A stretch of 64,000 nt of DNA from Heliopora coerulea (lineage: Eukaryota; Cnidaria; Anthozoa; Scleralcyonacea; Helioporidae): NCBI GenBank assembly GCA_030142905.1, contig JASJOG010000213.1, positions 72,001 to 136,000 of the forward strand, in the 5' to 3' direction. Below are positions 34,422 through 48,000 of this stretch, piece after piece. Positions within the stretch are counted from its first letter, which is position 1; every line of letters starts with the position of its first letter. Below the pieces are notes generated by a model. The model made no database searches, was not told the origin of the DNA, and saw only the letters and a list, made by a program, of their open reading frames with translations. The position numbers and the translations under genes are program-made.

Positions 34422-35955
34422 GTTGAATCCAGGAGAAAAAGCGCGCGAGGGATGGTCCACGAGACCGGAAGTAATACCGCAAAGCGCGTTATTGGTCAAT
34501 ACTGTTTTCGATTCAAAAAAACACGGAACATCAATTCCACTTCGATTGTCCTTTGCAAACTTTTTAAAGATTATTCAAACCAGAGTGGTTCTTATTATAC
34601 ACAAAGTTTTACGCGCTCCCACATATTCCGGAACGTGAACCACTTCCGTCAATGACGAATTTTTTGGAGAGTACTGCCCAAACTTGAAGTTTCCTGCTTT
34701 CATAGCGCGAATTACCTGATCGGGATTCACTTTCTTCCGTTCGTGTCCCGAAATCGGCTCTACAGTTGAGAGTGAGACGCGAGTGCAGAAGCCTGTCTGT
34801 AATATTTATTAGACGAACTCTGAATTCTACTAAAAATTCACGAAATTAGATTCAATGTTAAAAGCTGAATATGCCATTTAGTGAGTTGCTAATTGGACAT
34901 TTCGCATATAAAATTAAATGACACTCGTCAGCATGTCAATGTATTATATAAATAAAGGGGGAGGAGTGGGTTAACGGCACTCGACTAAAACTAAAATGAT
35001 AATGCGCTACTTAGTTCAAATACGGATAACTAAAGCCCTAAACTACCGAAAAGTGATCTTCGTAAGTCCTCTGAGCACAGGAAACGTTAGCCTATATCAC
35101 GGTTACCAAAAACTAACTGTATTTAAGGTAAACTGTTATATAAATCTGAGTAAAAGAAAAACATGAGACATACTCTGTATCCAAATTTCAGAAAATTTAC
35201 GAATCACCATTACCGTCCGCTGTTTAGGATGCATTCCCTCAGCCCTTCATTTCGAACTCCTACGATTACCAGAATAACATGAATATTTCAATAAACTATA
35301 AAAACAAAACAGCACTGTCTCTTGAATCAGCCTGCCGCCAATGATTATTCTCTCTTGTCGCCACATTGAAGTATTTTCCTCCATTATATTTTCTTAGAAA
35401 TTGTGGTGTACATTTGGTTAATAACGTATCTAAATCCATACAGTGTAGTTAAGTTGACCCGAGAAAAAAGGTTAATTCTCTCTTTTTTAAGAGATTTTGA
35501 TTCTTTCACAACCTTGCAAATTTTAACCAATCGGTCTAGCAGTAAGTTTTTTTGTAGAATAAGGTTAACATGATCAGTTCATTCTAAAAAAATTCCTGCT
35601 CTCTAACATAAACACAATGTAAATCAGAATCAGTTGCAAATATTTTTCTAGTACTGATTTCATATCAGTTCATCTTTTTGCTGACCAGAACCTTATTTTT
35701 TCACAGGTTTGTTAACATGTCTAATCAGTGTCTGTTGAAGTGTTAGACGAGCAAGTGACTAACTAAAGCCACCAGCACAATGGTTTGTGAATACGCCAAA
35801 TTGAGGAACAGTAGGCCAGCAATTATTGGTTAATTTGCTGATCATGCTAACACATAACTACATCAACAGGTTCATTTACACAACGATTCTCTAAAATAAT
35901 TATCCGCTGTTTTACTGCGGTAAAATTAAATCTCCACTCATAGCGCGAAAGAAAA
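34422..35955. other. Intergenic region upstream of PIGF and the first homeobox gene
   Basis: 1.5 kb between divergent genes. No exon or clear repeat was recognised, and promoters are presumed to lie here. Confidence 0.45.
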
Positions 35956-37648
35956 ATGAATGAAATAAAAACCGTTTACAGCAATGTAAGGGAAGGTATT
36001 GACAATATTAGAACGGATTGTGAAAACGTGTGTCATGTAAATCACGACCTAAGACCATCGTCAACAGAAGGTAAATTAAATGGCGCAATTAGTTAATACA
36101 ACTGCTGCAACTATTTGAAAAGTTAGTTCAATAAATAAAGTTCACATTTAGTATCTTATATGGATTTCAATAACTGCAATATTTTTCAGCGTTGTCCTAC
36201 ATATTTTGTACAAGACTTCCTGACGGCACTTTACTTCAACAACTAGTTCCAACCAACAACTCAGAATACTAACATTTCAGACAACTTTACAAACGCATAA
36301 GATATTAATTAAAAATTAAACCAAACAAAATAATCCCAATAACTCTTCAATAAACAAAATTACGGTTACATAGAAGAATAGTCGAAAAGACAATATAATC
36401 CATTAGATCATTCTTACATAGAATTATGCAGTAACAATAAGTCATCCGGTTTAAATGTTATTTACTGCAGGTGCAGTTACGAGCTCCCAGGTCGCAAAAC
36501 GAACAAGAGACGGGCAAAGAGACGTAAGAAGTGGCAAACGCCGACATAGAACAACTTTCAGTTTGAGTCAGTTGAACGTTCTTGAAAGAGCTTTTGAACG
36601 CTCGCAGTACCCAGATATTTTTACCCGGAAATTACTGGCCAAAGAAATCAACTTAAATGAAGCAAGAATTCAAGTAAGCTGTTCTCAATTATGTTGCTTT
36701 AGAAAGAAATTTGCCAAAAAGAAGGAAATTATTGGTGCAGGAAAGAAAGGCAGTCGTCGTTTAGGGGGAAGACGATCGTGCAGTGGGCAGATGGAGCTTG
36801 GAATGAGCAGGCAGAGGGGTCTTCCTACGAAAATTATATGCGCATTTATGATTAGTCGAGGCGAAGAAAACGGTTTCCTCTATGTGGTAAACTTAACTGT
36901 TAATCTAGTGTAAACGCCACAATGTCCTTTACAACACTGGGTCATTACGTCTAGACTATCAGCACTAGAAAACACCAAATTGAGATCTTAATGAGTAGCG
37001 TAAAACCTTCGCACAACATTGTACAGTATATGTTACATAGCCTGCATCTAGCCCAGCTTTACATCCGGTAAAGGGAGTTTTCCAGCAGTAAAGTCGGGTT
37101 GTGACGCAAGGCACATGAAATAATGCTCGCTCACAGACTTCAGCGATATCAAGAACTAAAACAATCGTTAAACGAAGAAAACATGGCTTATGTTGTCTTT
37201 GTTTGTAAATGAGCCAATTTCTCGTAAAATGAGAAATTCAACCATCTAGGTTGCAAATGATTTTAGTGTAACATTGTGCTAATGAAAAAGACAAGTTCCA
37301 GCAAACTTGAAACAGCATGTAAGAAGCTAATTAACCCAAATATACTAATTTGAAAACAAAACCTTTCAGGTATGGTTTCAAAATCGACGAGCTAAACAAC
37401 GTAAAGTAAACCGAAGAACTTCTTCTCGCTTCTACGATATCTCAGCAGCTAGTTCAGCATATCCCAATCAGCTCCAACCACGTGAATTCCTCGAAAGTGA
37501 CCCGAGACTGCTACCAGAAGGACAAGGCTCAGTTAGTAGCTATCTTAAGTACAACACAGGACATTATTACTCTTCACTGCCTCATGGATTAACGAGTTGT
37601 TACACTCCTTACGTGTCATCACTGCACATTACTCCTTATCTACAGTAG
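35956..37648 (+). CDS. PRD-class homeobox protein, Prop-like (gene A)
   Basis: Three exons (35956-36070, 36471-36673, 37370-37648) encode 198 residues. The homeodomain begins [19 protein letters not shown] and ends [12 protein letters not shown]. It has Gln at position 50 (WFQN) and an intron between residues 46 and 47, as in many PRD-class genes. [19 protein letters not shown] and RAKQRK resemble PROP1 more than other PRD families. There is no paired domain. The C-terminal tail is rich in Tyr, Ser and Pro. The protein should be a nuclear DNA-binding regulator acting on TAAT-type sites. A second homeobox gene faces it tail-to-tail. The start at 35956 gives a 38-residue first exon; no better ATG is visible. 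Orthology to Prop versus another PRD family needs a tree. Confidence 0.88.
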
Positions 37649-38238
37649 CTTGGGATAAAGATTTACTTCGCAAGGACACCGCCGACATGACCTAATGATA
37701 TCGCTGGTGTCATGGGGATGAACGGAACAATGGATTGTTTCAGGGGGAAAGGCAAACAATAAGCGGTCTGTTTTCTGTGAAAATTATTAAATTTCAAGAG
37801 TCGTAGTAACCAAGGCTTGTTAATGTAGTGGTTATACAAGTTCTGGTGATTTGATTGCGCTTCTCTCTTTAAGGACGCTTCACAGCGGTAATGAAAAGCA
37901 GTCCCTCGATGAATGATTTCTGAAGCCCCAAAGCGAGTAAAACTTTACTATATCGTTCTCGTTTCAACAGCACTATTGGACGAACATTTGGACTTCAGCC
38001 ACATCTATAGTGAAGGTTAATTTAAGAATGAACGGAATAGATATCCAAGTGACAAAGAAACCCTTCAACTTAAGTGGTCGTAGTTTATTAAATAGAATCA
38101 TAAGTAAAAACAATCATTGACAAGCTTCGTTCTACTTCAGTGGCCGTTTATTTTATAAAAATCGTGTTTTGTGCACCGTGCGTGTTCGTACATGTGTAAA
38201 TTCGAGATGTTTCATTCACAAGATAGAAAGCATGAGAG
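37649..38238. other. Shared 3' region of two convergent homeobox genes
   Basis: 590 bp between the two stop codons. An AATAAA on the minus strand at 38147-38152 fits gene B. No exon is seen. Confidence 0.5.
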
Positions 38239-39610
38239 TTAAACTTGCTTTATCATTGCGCTTTGTCGCTCGAAGATTTCAAAAGGAACTCGAAGGCTGG
38301 CAAAAGTTGATGGCGGTATGTCGAGGATTGGTCCAGCAGAACTCTTGTAATAAGGCGTAAAAGAATGTGGAGCTGGATAATAATTTGACCATGGAGAAAA
38401 TATCGGCAGTGCTTCAAACGGCGCATAATGAACGTTAATACTAGAATATGCTCGATGACAAACACCGGCTTGATATGACCATGGAGTGAACCCCTGCTGA
38501 TGGTTCTCGGTCAATGTTTTTCGGGGTTTTTGAGAAACACACTGCTGATGCTCTTCGCGTCTTTGCTTAGCTCGACGATTCTGAAACCACACCTGGCAGG
38601 CGTGAAAAAAAGGAATAAAGCTTATCATTCAGATATTGTATAAAATTACGTAGGTATCCAAGCAACAACAGGTGAAAGAATATAGCAGTTGCCAAGGGAG
38701 AGAGAAGCCAGGGTTTTTGTATATATACATACCGCAAGTTTACTTAGCTCCGAGCCATCTATCGTGTAGTTTTAAAAACATCAAAGCAAAACAGCGAACC
38801 AACAGCACGCAATCTCACCTGAACACGTCCTTCATCTAAGTCAACTTTTCGCGCCAGTGAGTCTCTCATCTCAACATCAGGATATTGGGACACACGGTAT
38901 GCCTGTTCCAGCTCCTCAAGTTGAAAACGTGTGAAAACTGTGCGATGGCGACGTTTCTTTTTCTGGATCTGATCAAAAAGATCTTTACCATCTCTTTTTC
39001 GCTTGCAGAGAACTAAAAAAAATCCAATTACAAATTTTAAAAATAAAAACATGTTGGCCAGAAGTTAAATAATGGAACGTTAATTCAATGGAACCCTAAA
39101 ATTTTAATCACTTGTGAATGGGAAACCAATTGTAAGATAATTACTAAAGATTGTAAAGAGCACTTAGTTTCTTTCACGTAATTCCCTTCGTTCAGCGACA
39201 AACCACAACCTTCAGAAAGATGACGAATTCTGTTAAGATTTTATCTTTTCCATCTCATTCAACATTCATTTTATTGAAATTTGTTGTAAAACTGATATGT
39301 TAGGACTAAAGGGTTAAGTGTATTGTATTCCATTTCTAACAATGAGTCACGCCTGATGTCCTCACTATACGGTTTGATATATACTGAATGAAACTGATGC
39401 AGAGTAAAGTCATGGTTGAATTAAAGTAATGGAATGAACTATTTAATCTAAATATTAAAAAACTGCACCTAAAAAAATTGTTTGAAACTTACCATTCAAT
39501 TGCGTGGGTGTCCGTCGATTAGTGTTTGGGAAACGTAGGTTGGAAGTATCCCCAAATTGATCCGAGAACTTCGAACAAAATTTGTTAACTGGGTTTTCGT
39601 TGGCGATCAT
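38239..39610 (-). CDS. PRD-class homeobox protein, Prop-like (gene B)
   Basis: Exons 39493-39610, 38819-39012 and 38239-38592 encode about 221 residues with matching phases. The homeodomain begins RRHRTVFTRFQLEELEQAY and ends [14 protein letters not shown]. It has Gln50 and the same 46/47 intron as gene A. It shares SQYPDV and RAKQR with gene A and with PROP1. The tail is rich in Pro, Tyr and aromatic residues (SSINVHYAPFEALPIFSPWS). Start choice: ATG at 39610. The frame stays open upstream to about 39670 without an ATG, and an AG acceptor there would allow an extra upstream exon, so the N-terminus is uncertain. It is convergent with gene A. Confidence 0.85.
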
Positions 39611-42003
39611 TTTAATGTCGACTTCTTGTTCAAGTGTACTTGCTGTTTGACAACGAGGTATCTCAAACACTAATCTTTTTTTTTCCGGTTAGCCAGATAG
39701 ATCTTGCCCTCGTGTTATTAAGCGTTGTTTCCTTCAAGCTCCAAAAACGTTAATGAACTACAATAGTGTTTACAATGCGCTAATTGACACAATTAATTGT
39801 TTATTACTTCTTTTGTTCGATAATTAATGCATGACGTTAATTATTCACGACAATATTCTGCTCGTCAGCGGATAGTCACGAAAGACTACATTTCGCATTA
39901 GAGCCAATTAAACATTATCTTCAATACTAGTAATCCCTTAACCACCTCATTCGTAATCAGTACTCAAATCAAAACACGACTCCACGCCTCGAATAAGTGG
40001 GATAACAGTGTATTTTTAATTGAGTGTCACGTGAACGAAAGTATTTTATTTGAAACTGTTTTAAACCAGAGTTACGGAATTTATCTAGTATTTTTGATCA
40101 ACATTTGAAAAACAGATTCATACAACGGTTTTCAACATCACTATCACCGACTAAATAGTTCAGGTTATTCATCCAATTTTGCTAGTTAACAAATGAGGCA
40201 TTTGGCGGTGACAACTTGCAACATTACAAACATAAACATAATGTCCCACGTAACGAGTGATCAGTACGTTCAACAAACAAACAGTGTACCAAGGCTTACG
40301 AAACTCATACTGTAAACCTGAAGATGAATAATTGAGACTTAAGTTTGCATCCTTAAGTTATATCATAGTTTATTCTTGTTTGAAACCGTCGTCGCTTACC
40401 TATACAACATTATAAACAATTGTGAGGCGTGAAGCGGCACTTTTCAAGTGAAGATAATATTTGTAACAATTGTGCAGCGAAACGGTAAAATTTTCAGTTA
40501 ATAATAGATTACAGAACATCTCCGCTGTCAAATATAAACGCAACCTTGTGTGTTTGAATCATATACGTTACCGCATATTATGTTTTACAGGATATTGAAC
40601 CACATCTGCTAGAAGCCAGTTTCTTTTAAATACCCTAAATTCATTTTTGTGAGCTATTCTTCATCTCGTGCATTTCTTTATCATATTCAATGTAATTCAA
40701 GAAAAGTGCTACTATCTATCAAAGTTAATGCACTTTCAAACTATTATCAATTATGTTATGAGGTAATAGAATTAAAATTTAACGAGTAAAAAGTCTCAAA
40801 TGATAGTTGAAGGACATGCAACATCCTGATTTAAAACGGTCAATGTTTATGTGCACTTGTATATTTGAGTCACAATTTGACATGAAAGTTACCGTTTAAA
40901 TAGCAATATGTAACATATATATATACAAAAATTGAATTACGAAAATGTCAGTTCCAGTCACTTCATATTAACGTCAATTTACACTTATTGCAAGGCGATA
41001 ATGTGTTGAACTTCAGTTTTGGAACTGTTTACATTTTACAATCATGTCCCAAGCACATTTGTTTTACAGACCTTCTAAAGAGACGTGGAGAATGCGGGGT
41101 CAGATTTTCGGCTAAATTTTGACCAAATCTTAAGATTTTGTACATCTGACTCTCACATCTCATAACGACGAGGACTTCGCAATGTCCCTCACCTTCAGGG
41201 TAGATAACTGATAATTTCCTCCTATCTCATGTGACAGATGGACGGCAGGTGCTGTGGTGCAACCAGACATTCCTGCCTAGCCAGGGGTAGTGGATAGCGA
41301 GAAAGACTTAAAACAGGGGGGTGATTAAGCTATCCCGCGAGGTATGCTACAGAGGAGTCGGAGATGCTCGACAAGTGAAAACGTCGAAATTCAAATTTCT
41401 AGGAGGTCATTTTATGTTTACTGGTTAAAAAAATTTCAGTTTCTTAAAAACGATTAATTTTAATGCTTGCGCTTCTAGGCAAAACCGCTTCTGAAGTAAT
41501 TTTTCAGATAATCACGTCAATTTCATGCCACGAGATTTGCCAACAAATTATCATAGTACATGCGATTTTTATACAGAATTGACTGACAGGAGAGAAACCT
41601 AGTAGTTAAAAAGTGACTAGTATACGAATTTTTCATCAATGAACATAGCGAGGTCATCGTTAGGCCTTTTAAGCTTGAGACAATGTTCATATACTTTACC
41701 CGATTTCATTTAGTTCGGGATATATCTGGCTGAATTTTCAGTCGGACTTCATTTCGGGGACCAGCAGAGAAATTTTAATACCAAGGCCATCCCTCTTCCG
41801 TGCGCTGGTTACACCACTAACCACTAACTCTGCGCTTGAGGCATGCATTTTTCCGTCATACGGTAAGCGCTGCATGTATCGCAAAAATTTTCACTCGATG
41901 AGAAAGAAAATTTACTTGCAGTGGTAAATAATTATAGTGCCGGATCGAGCTGAAATATTTACAGACAGTTTACCGAAATAAAAACTCTAAGCAACAATAT
42001 TAC
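39611..42003. other. Intergenic region between homeobox gene B and ATG2
   Basis: 2.4 kb. No exon could be supported and no full transposon was recognised. It includes the upstream region of gene B and the ATG2 3' end, so regulatory elements are likely but unidentified. Confidence 0.45.
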
Positions 42004-45000
42004 CTACTGTTCATCAAGACGCCACTTGTCTGTTGCTTCGCGTCTAGCGTCAGGTAATATTTGATTTCGAACTCCTCCCAAAACATTGGACGTTGCCTCC
42101 GTAGCGAGTATGATAGGCTGAACCACAGCTGATGGGATATGACGTAATACACCTCCTACAGCTCCAGTCATACCTTTGTTTTCATGCTCTTCCTTCGCAA
42201 CTTGCACGATGTTGCACGCAGTCTTCCCAAATCCCTGTAAGAATAACACAAGAGTAAGATATTTTAATAAAAAACAGGTGGACTTAAAGGGGCTATGTCA
42301 CGGTGTTTGAAGCCATAACTATCTTATTTTCAAAATTCCAGCAGCCAACTTCAATATCAAGACGCTGAATGACGAAACATGGGTTGTCATTTATGTTTGC
42401 AGCGACGATGTTTCTCATCAAATGCTAAAAAACATATAGTTTAAAAAGAAAACTTTTGAAAAAAACGTTTGAGAATTCAAGGTCAGGTCTCAAAAACTGG
42501 CCAGAAATTCAGTTATGGTTGGGGCAACAAAAATCAAGAAGTCATGCTTGCTGTGTCACAGTTTCGCGAAATTTTAAGCGTCTGTCGTTTTCTCCAGCTT
42601 TCTAGTACGTCTTTTGCGCTTTCACACTCGATTATTTTTATATCTTCACGTCTAATACGACAGCTTTGGTATTTCAACACATTTTAGGTCAATTTGTTGT
42701 GGCGGAATGGTCAAAGTAATGTATGCGACATAGTGTTTATCTAGGAGTTTCGACGTTTTTAACTACATGTGGAGCGGACTCATCTTTCACAACATTGTCA
42801 TCCCCGCCTGAATTAAATGGCAAGAAAACTCCTTGGATGTTATTTGTTCTTTTTAGGAAGAGGATTAAGTCGAGAGCAGTACAATATTTCAGCTGGACCA
42901 GAGAACAGATAATTATGAGAAGTGAGGGAATATATTCCACACATTTGGTTATCTCCATTGTTTTTAACAGAGGACGGACTTGCGGTTTGTCGGCGACGGT
43001 GTTTGCGCAGAATTGACCTGCGGTGGTACTGGGATGATAAAAACAATTAACCTAAATATCGCGAGCCGCTGCTGCTGTTATAGATAAACTTATGTATAGT
43101 TCAAATTCCTTGACACCTGCAGTACAGCAATAAGAAATATGTCCTTGAGGAAAAGTGTCTAGGTTATACACAGTTAACGCCACGAAGTACATAATCACGA
43201 TCTGATAACTCAAAACCTACCTTTTAAAGAATGAAACTAAGGATAAAAATCTGTTTCCTAACTAACTACAAAGAGTCATTCGGTAATATATCTTGGCTGT
43301 CTGGGACTGTGTTGTGGTTACACTGACAGTCTGCGAGTGTTCACCATTACCGCACAAGTACAAGCTGTTACAACGACAAAGTAACTTGATGTTTGCCACT
43401 ACACAAAGCATGTACAGTGAACTCCCTCTAAGACGGACACCTTCGGGACTGGTCTTACTGTCCGTCTTAAGAGAGACATGAGGTAATCGGACACCGGCCA
43501 TCAGGATTAGACAGATTAAGCATCGGTCACTCAGCGCTCGTCTTTCTGCCGCTATAGAAAGATAGTGACGTTTCGAGCGAAAGCTCTTTAATTAATGTAT
43601 GTCGCGTAGTTGAACACACGACTAAGAATTCGTTCAATTTTTCGAAAAGAAGTCGTCTTCGTTATTGTGACATATTCAAATTTCGTAATCCGACTCTATT
43701 GATCAAGTCATTATCTGTCCGCTCAGGGAGGTACTTTGAACCTTTATCCACTTGTTGTCCGTCTTAGAGAGGAGTCCGTTAAGAGAGAGTTCACTGTACG
43801 TGTTGAAAACTGTTAATTAACTTGGAGTGAAAAATTTCTTGCAGATGCTTGGAACTTAACTTGGATAATTTTTTTTATAAATACTCAGTCTTCACCACAA
43901 TATCTTTCCTTTTTGCACCAAAAAACGTGTGAAGGGAAAAGTCAAATTGCTTACCTCTGTAACTACATTGTACGCATTAGCCACTCCTTGTCGAAAATCC
44001 GCTGGTTGTTGAGCAACGCGGCGTTGTATGGTCTGTCCACGTGATAAAGTAGAAGCGGTCTCTGGACTAACCATATCGTAAGCGACTTCAGCAGCGCCCT
44101 GCACAGGAAAGTGGAAAGAGCATAAACTTGATACATCAGTTTATATCCATAAAATTTCATTGTGAAGAGTTAGGAAAGTGGGAGAGAAAGTCTACTGTTC
44201 TTGCCACAGTAACTGTCAAACGTATCTTTCTCACTATTAAAACAAAATTCTTGCTTTTCAAATAAGGTTCATAAGTTGTTTTCTCGTGTTTAAATTGCTG
44301 TCTCCTTTCACTAGGCAAGGCAAACAGCGAGAGACATTCTCGTCACCACCACGTTTCCTTGACGTCAGCATGCCAATACAATCTGTTCAAAACATGGCGA
44401 AACTTGTCTTGAATCTTTCTTTGTCTAAATGTGGTATGACGCACATCTGAAGTGACCTTAGGTAAAAATTTTCGGGGGAGTTATAACTAAGTAATCATTT
44501 AATAATCTAGGAAATTTTATCCCTCGGTTATATAACTAATTTAGAAACTTTCATCACAGAAAAAGTGATATATTCGGAAATTTTCACAACTGGTCGCTCA
44601 CGGAAAAGCCCTGTTTTCGTAAAATCAGTGAAGATGATCTCTGTGATTCTTAGCATCATAGCAGAAACAGTTCCCCGTGACTTCATGGTCGCTCATTTTA
44701 TAAATCTTTGCGTGATTGAAATGAGTGCAGAGAAAAAAACGTTATACGAAGGAAAAGCGCTGGTAAACTTACATGAACCACTTGCACCAATTTGTTAGTT
44801 AGCTCTAAAAACGCCATCGCCGAGGATGTGGTAAAAGAACTAGCCCCGCGTTGTAAACCTCTCATAATGCGCCCATCTCGACGATATTGCTCGACTGGTA
44901 ACCAAAACAAGTCTTTCACTCCTTGAACCAGCTGAACAAATGAATGAGTTGGACCTACACCTCCCAAAATTCCTACAAGAAAGGTGGAGCAATAATTATC

Positions 45001-48000
45001 AAGTATGTTCTACAATGCATGAAGTGCATGTTCAATAATTTAAAAACAGACCAATAAATTACCTGGAATTTGTGTTTTTTTAATATCAGTTGCCCACTCG
45101 TTCAGAGCGTAGTTTATTACACGATCAAAGCCCAATAAACCACTCCTTTGACAAAGACGCCGTAATTTTATTTCTGAACAATTCAACTGGGCAAATGCAA
45201 ACAATAATCCAGCCAGCGTTCCCTTAATATGAAGGCGAGAGAAAATTAAAAAACTTCATCATACAGTAACTCACCACGCCAGGGTATGACGATCAGTTAA
45301 ATATGTCATAAAGGAGTCGACAGAAATCTCTTTGGATGAATGGATGGATAATCACTTTGTATGAAACAACAAGTATTTTTGGTGAGCTTGGAAATTCAGT
45401 TGACGTACAAGTTGACGCGCACACGTGACAACTCGCTACGAGTAATTTCATCTAGTATCAAACACCTATTAACCGAGATCAAGATCTGTGCGGGGAAATA
45501 TTTAATTTAATAAATATATGCTGCTGGCCAAACTGGTACTGGAGACATGCTGCAAGACTGATACGTACCACCAGCGAGTTAATAAGAAATGTTGAAATAT
45601 GCCGAGTTAATATTTAAAAGTAGGAATGATTTATCGGACATAGAACATGACGCAACAGATTGTAAAAATCAAACCATTTTTAAACAAAGAAATTTAAAAC
45701 ATAAAAACCAATTTGACAAAGTTTTTGGCTAAATTTACGTCGGGAAACACGTCTCATCAAACTTACGAAGATATTTCAATGTAACCCACCTGACCCAAGT
45801 CCACACGTTTTCCATGATAATCCAGTCGAATGGGAACTTCAGGGGAAAATTCAAACAATCGAAAGAATATCGGACGAGCATTTGACGAGGTTGTTTCAGC
45901 AGGGTGTGGAGCGACAGGGACGTCTGGCATTGCTGGCGAGCTAGAAAGATTAGATTCAGAATATGGATCTTGATTACCTGAAAATGGAAATGTATGAAAA
46001 TGAATTAAACCACTAAACCTCTCCGCAACAACGCTACAATGAACATAAAAAGCTCAAGGTGTAAATAGACATACTTATATTTGTAGTGTCACACAATAAA
46101 TATTTTACATAAAGAAATAAAATTAAAATAAAATAATCGAAACTTACTAAATTCCTCTGCGTAACAAAGATCTTTACAAAACTTTATCAAGAACTGAAGT
46201 GTATCCTAGAACGAAAGTTGCACAATAAGCACCATATAGGTCCCATACAAACGTATTAAGTTATCCACTTGGGAGACCTATAATACAGAAATATACAAAG
46301 TAAAAATAACTGCATAACATATATTTAGGTAGCAAAGGGGTACAGTCCCTCCAATATTTTTATCAAGAACGTCTATTTACTTGTGGAAAAACCCTTACTG
46401 CAGGCGTCAATCACAGTTAATATCCCTACCCTGGGATTTCACAAGCTCGATCGTCTTGGATTTCATGACATCACACAGTTGCATTTATTGTTCCATAATA
46501 AAGACATCAACAACAGTTTTCTTTGACCATGTGAAGTCATGATATCCACAACAACACCTCAAAGTTCAAAGAATAAAACGGCTGGTATTTCTAACGATCC
46601 TGAAAAAAAAAATCTAAAAATTACATTCGATTTTTCTCGTGATTTCTTTTGAATCCCGGTCAAAAGATTGAGACAGTAGTGTTAAGCGACGTCTAGTACT
46701 CAGCCGTCCTTTCATTACCTGATCGATGTTTAGTCGCAAGGGCTTCAAAGAAATTCTAAGACAGCCCTCTTCTGAAGAAGGCATAAAATCAGGGCGAAGA
46801 CCAAGTACTTTTACTGCAAGCTAAAAATAAATTTAATGAAATAAATATAAAAAAAGCAGCAAAGAGAGTGACAAATAAAGAATGAACGAAGGCTAGGATA
46901 AAGCAGAAGAAAGATAAGAGTTGCTGTAAGAAAAGAATGGTATGGAAAACGACAAAGTGATTAAGAATGAACTGTAGAAAAGAATAGCACTGGAATAAAA
47001 AAATTAAGGAATGAAAACATCGAATATATGGAATAAAGTGGAATAAAGATGAGAACTGGAATAACACACGAGGAAGGAAGACTGCAACAAAAAATCAGGA
47101 ATGAACTTTGGAATGTATCAGCAATAAATTAAAAAACAAATCGAGAAGTAAATTTATGACGTGTAAGAATTAACAGATTAGAGATTAAATGATGGGATTA
47201 AAAGACTGAATAATAAAGGAAAAAGAAACCAGGCTACAAATGCATAAGAACGACTTACCATGTTTGCATGGGTTTGTTTAGGTCTAGCTTCAGTACAATA
47301 TTGGTATAATAATTTATTGATTTGAGATGAAGATAGTCTATCACGAATTTCGACGTCTTGTATAAGAAGAACTTGTCTCCAAGCTTGTTTTGTGTCTTTA
47401 GGATATTCTTCATGTTGAAACCGTACCTGAAAGAGTACAGACAATTTCCCTTATTTCAGTTAGGTTAGAAGATGGTTGAAAAAGTTTTATATTTCTAAAC
47501 TGTATATTTTATCATATTTCTTGACTTGTTATACAGACATGTCTCTGCTAATCTTGGTTGTCACATTTACATCAAAAAGTGAACTAAGTTATGTATCATT
47601 GCATGTGATACTAAAAATTTAGTGAGGAATATGATATTTCACAACAATTTCATGCAACTATTTTGAAGACGGTTGGAGATCTCAAAATTGGTTTACACAA
47701 AAAAGGACAACAAACAATCATATTCAAGTTCATTACGACAATGGCTGGTTCCACTTATTACGTCAGCTGAATACAACTACCAGAATACCGTACAATGTTT
47801 TCTTTTTCATGCAAATATTTAATACCCATTGGGAATGGAGAGGCTGTTGCTTACACTAGCATGACAAAGAGGATTTCGAAAAGCCTTGTGCTAGTTGCAT
47901 TCAGCATATAAGGGTAACCGGCGATTAAGCATGGAAAAGTTTTGGTAGCTAATATGAGGGTACCTACCTTGGTCAACTGTATTTCCACTAAGGCGTTCAG

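Noticed and set aside
46789..47067. Phe/Leu-rich minus-strand ORF
   Set aside because: Purine-rich intronic sequence on the plus strand gives a spurious hydrophobic frame between two real ATG2 exons.
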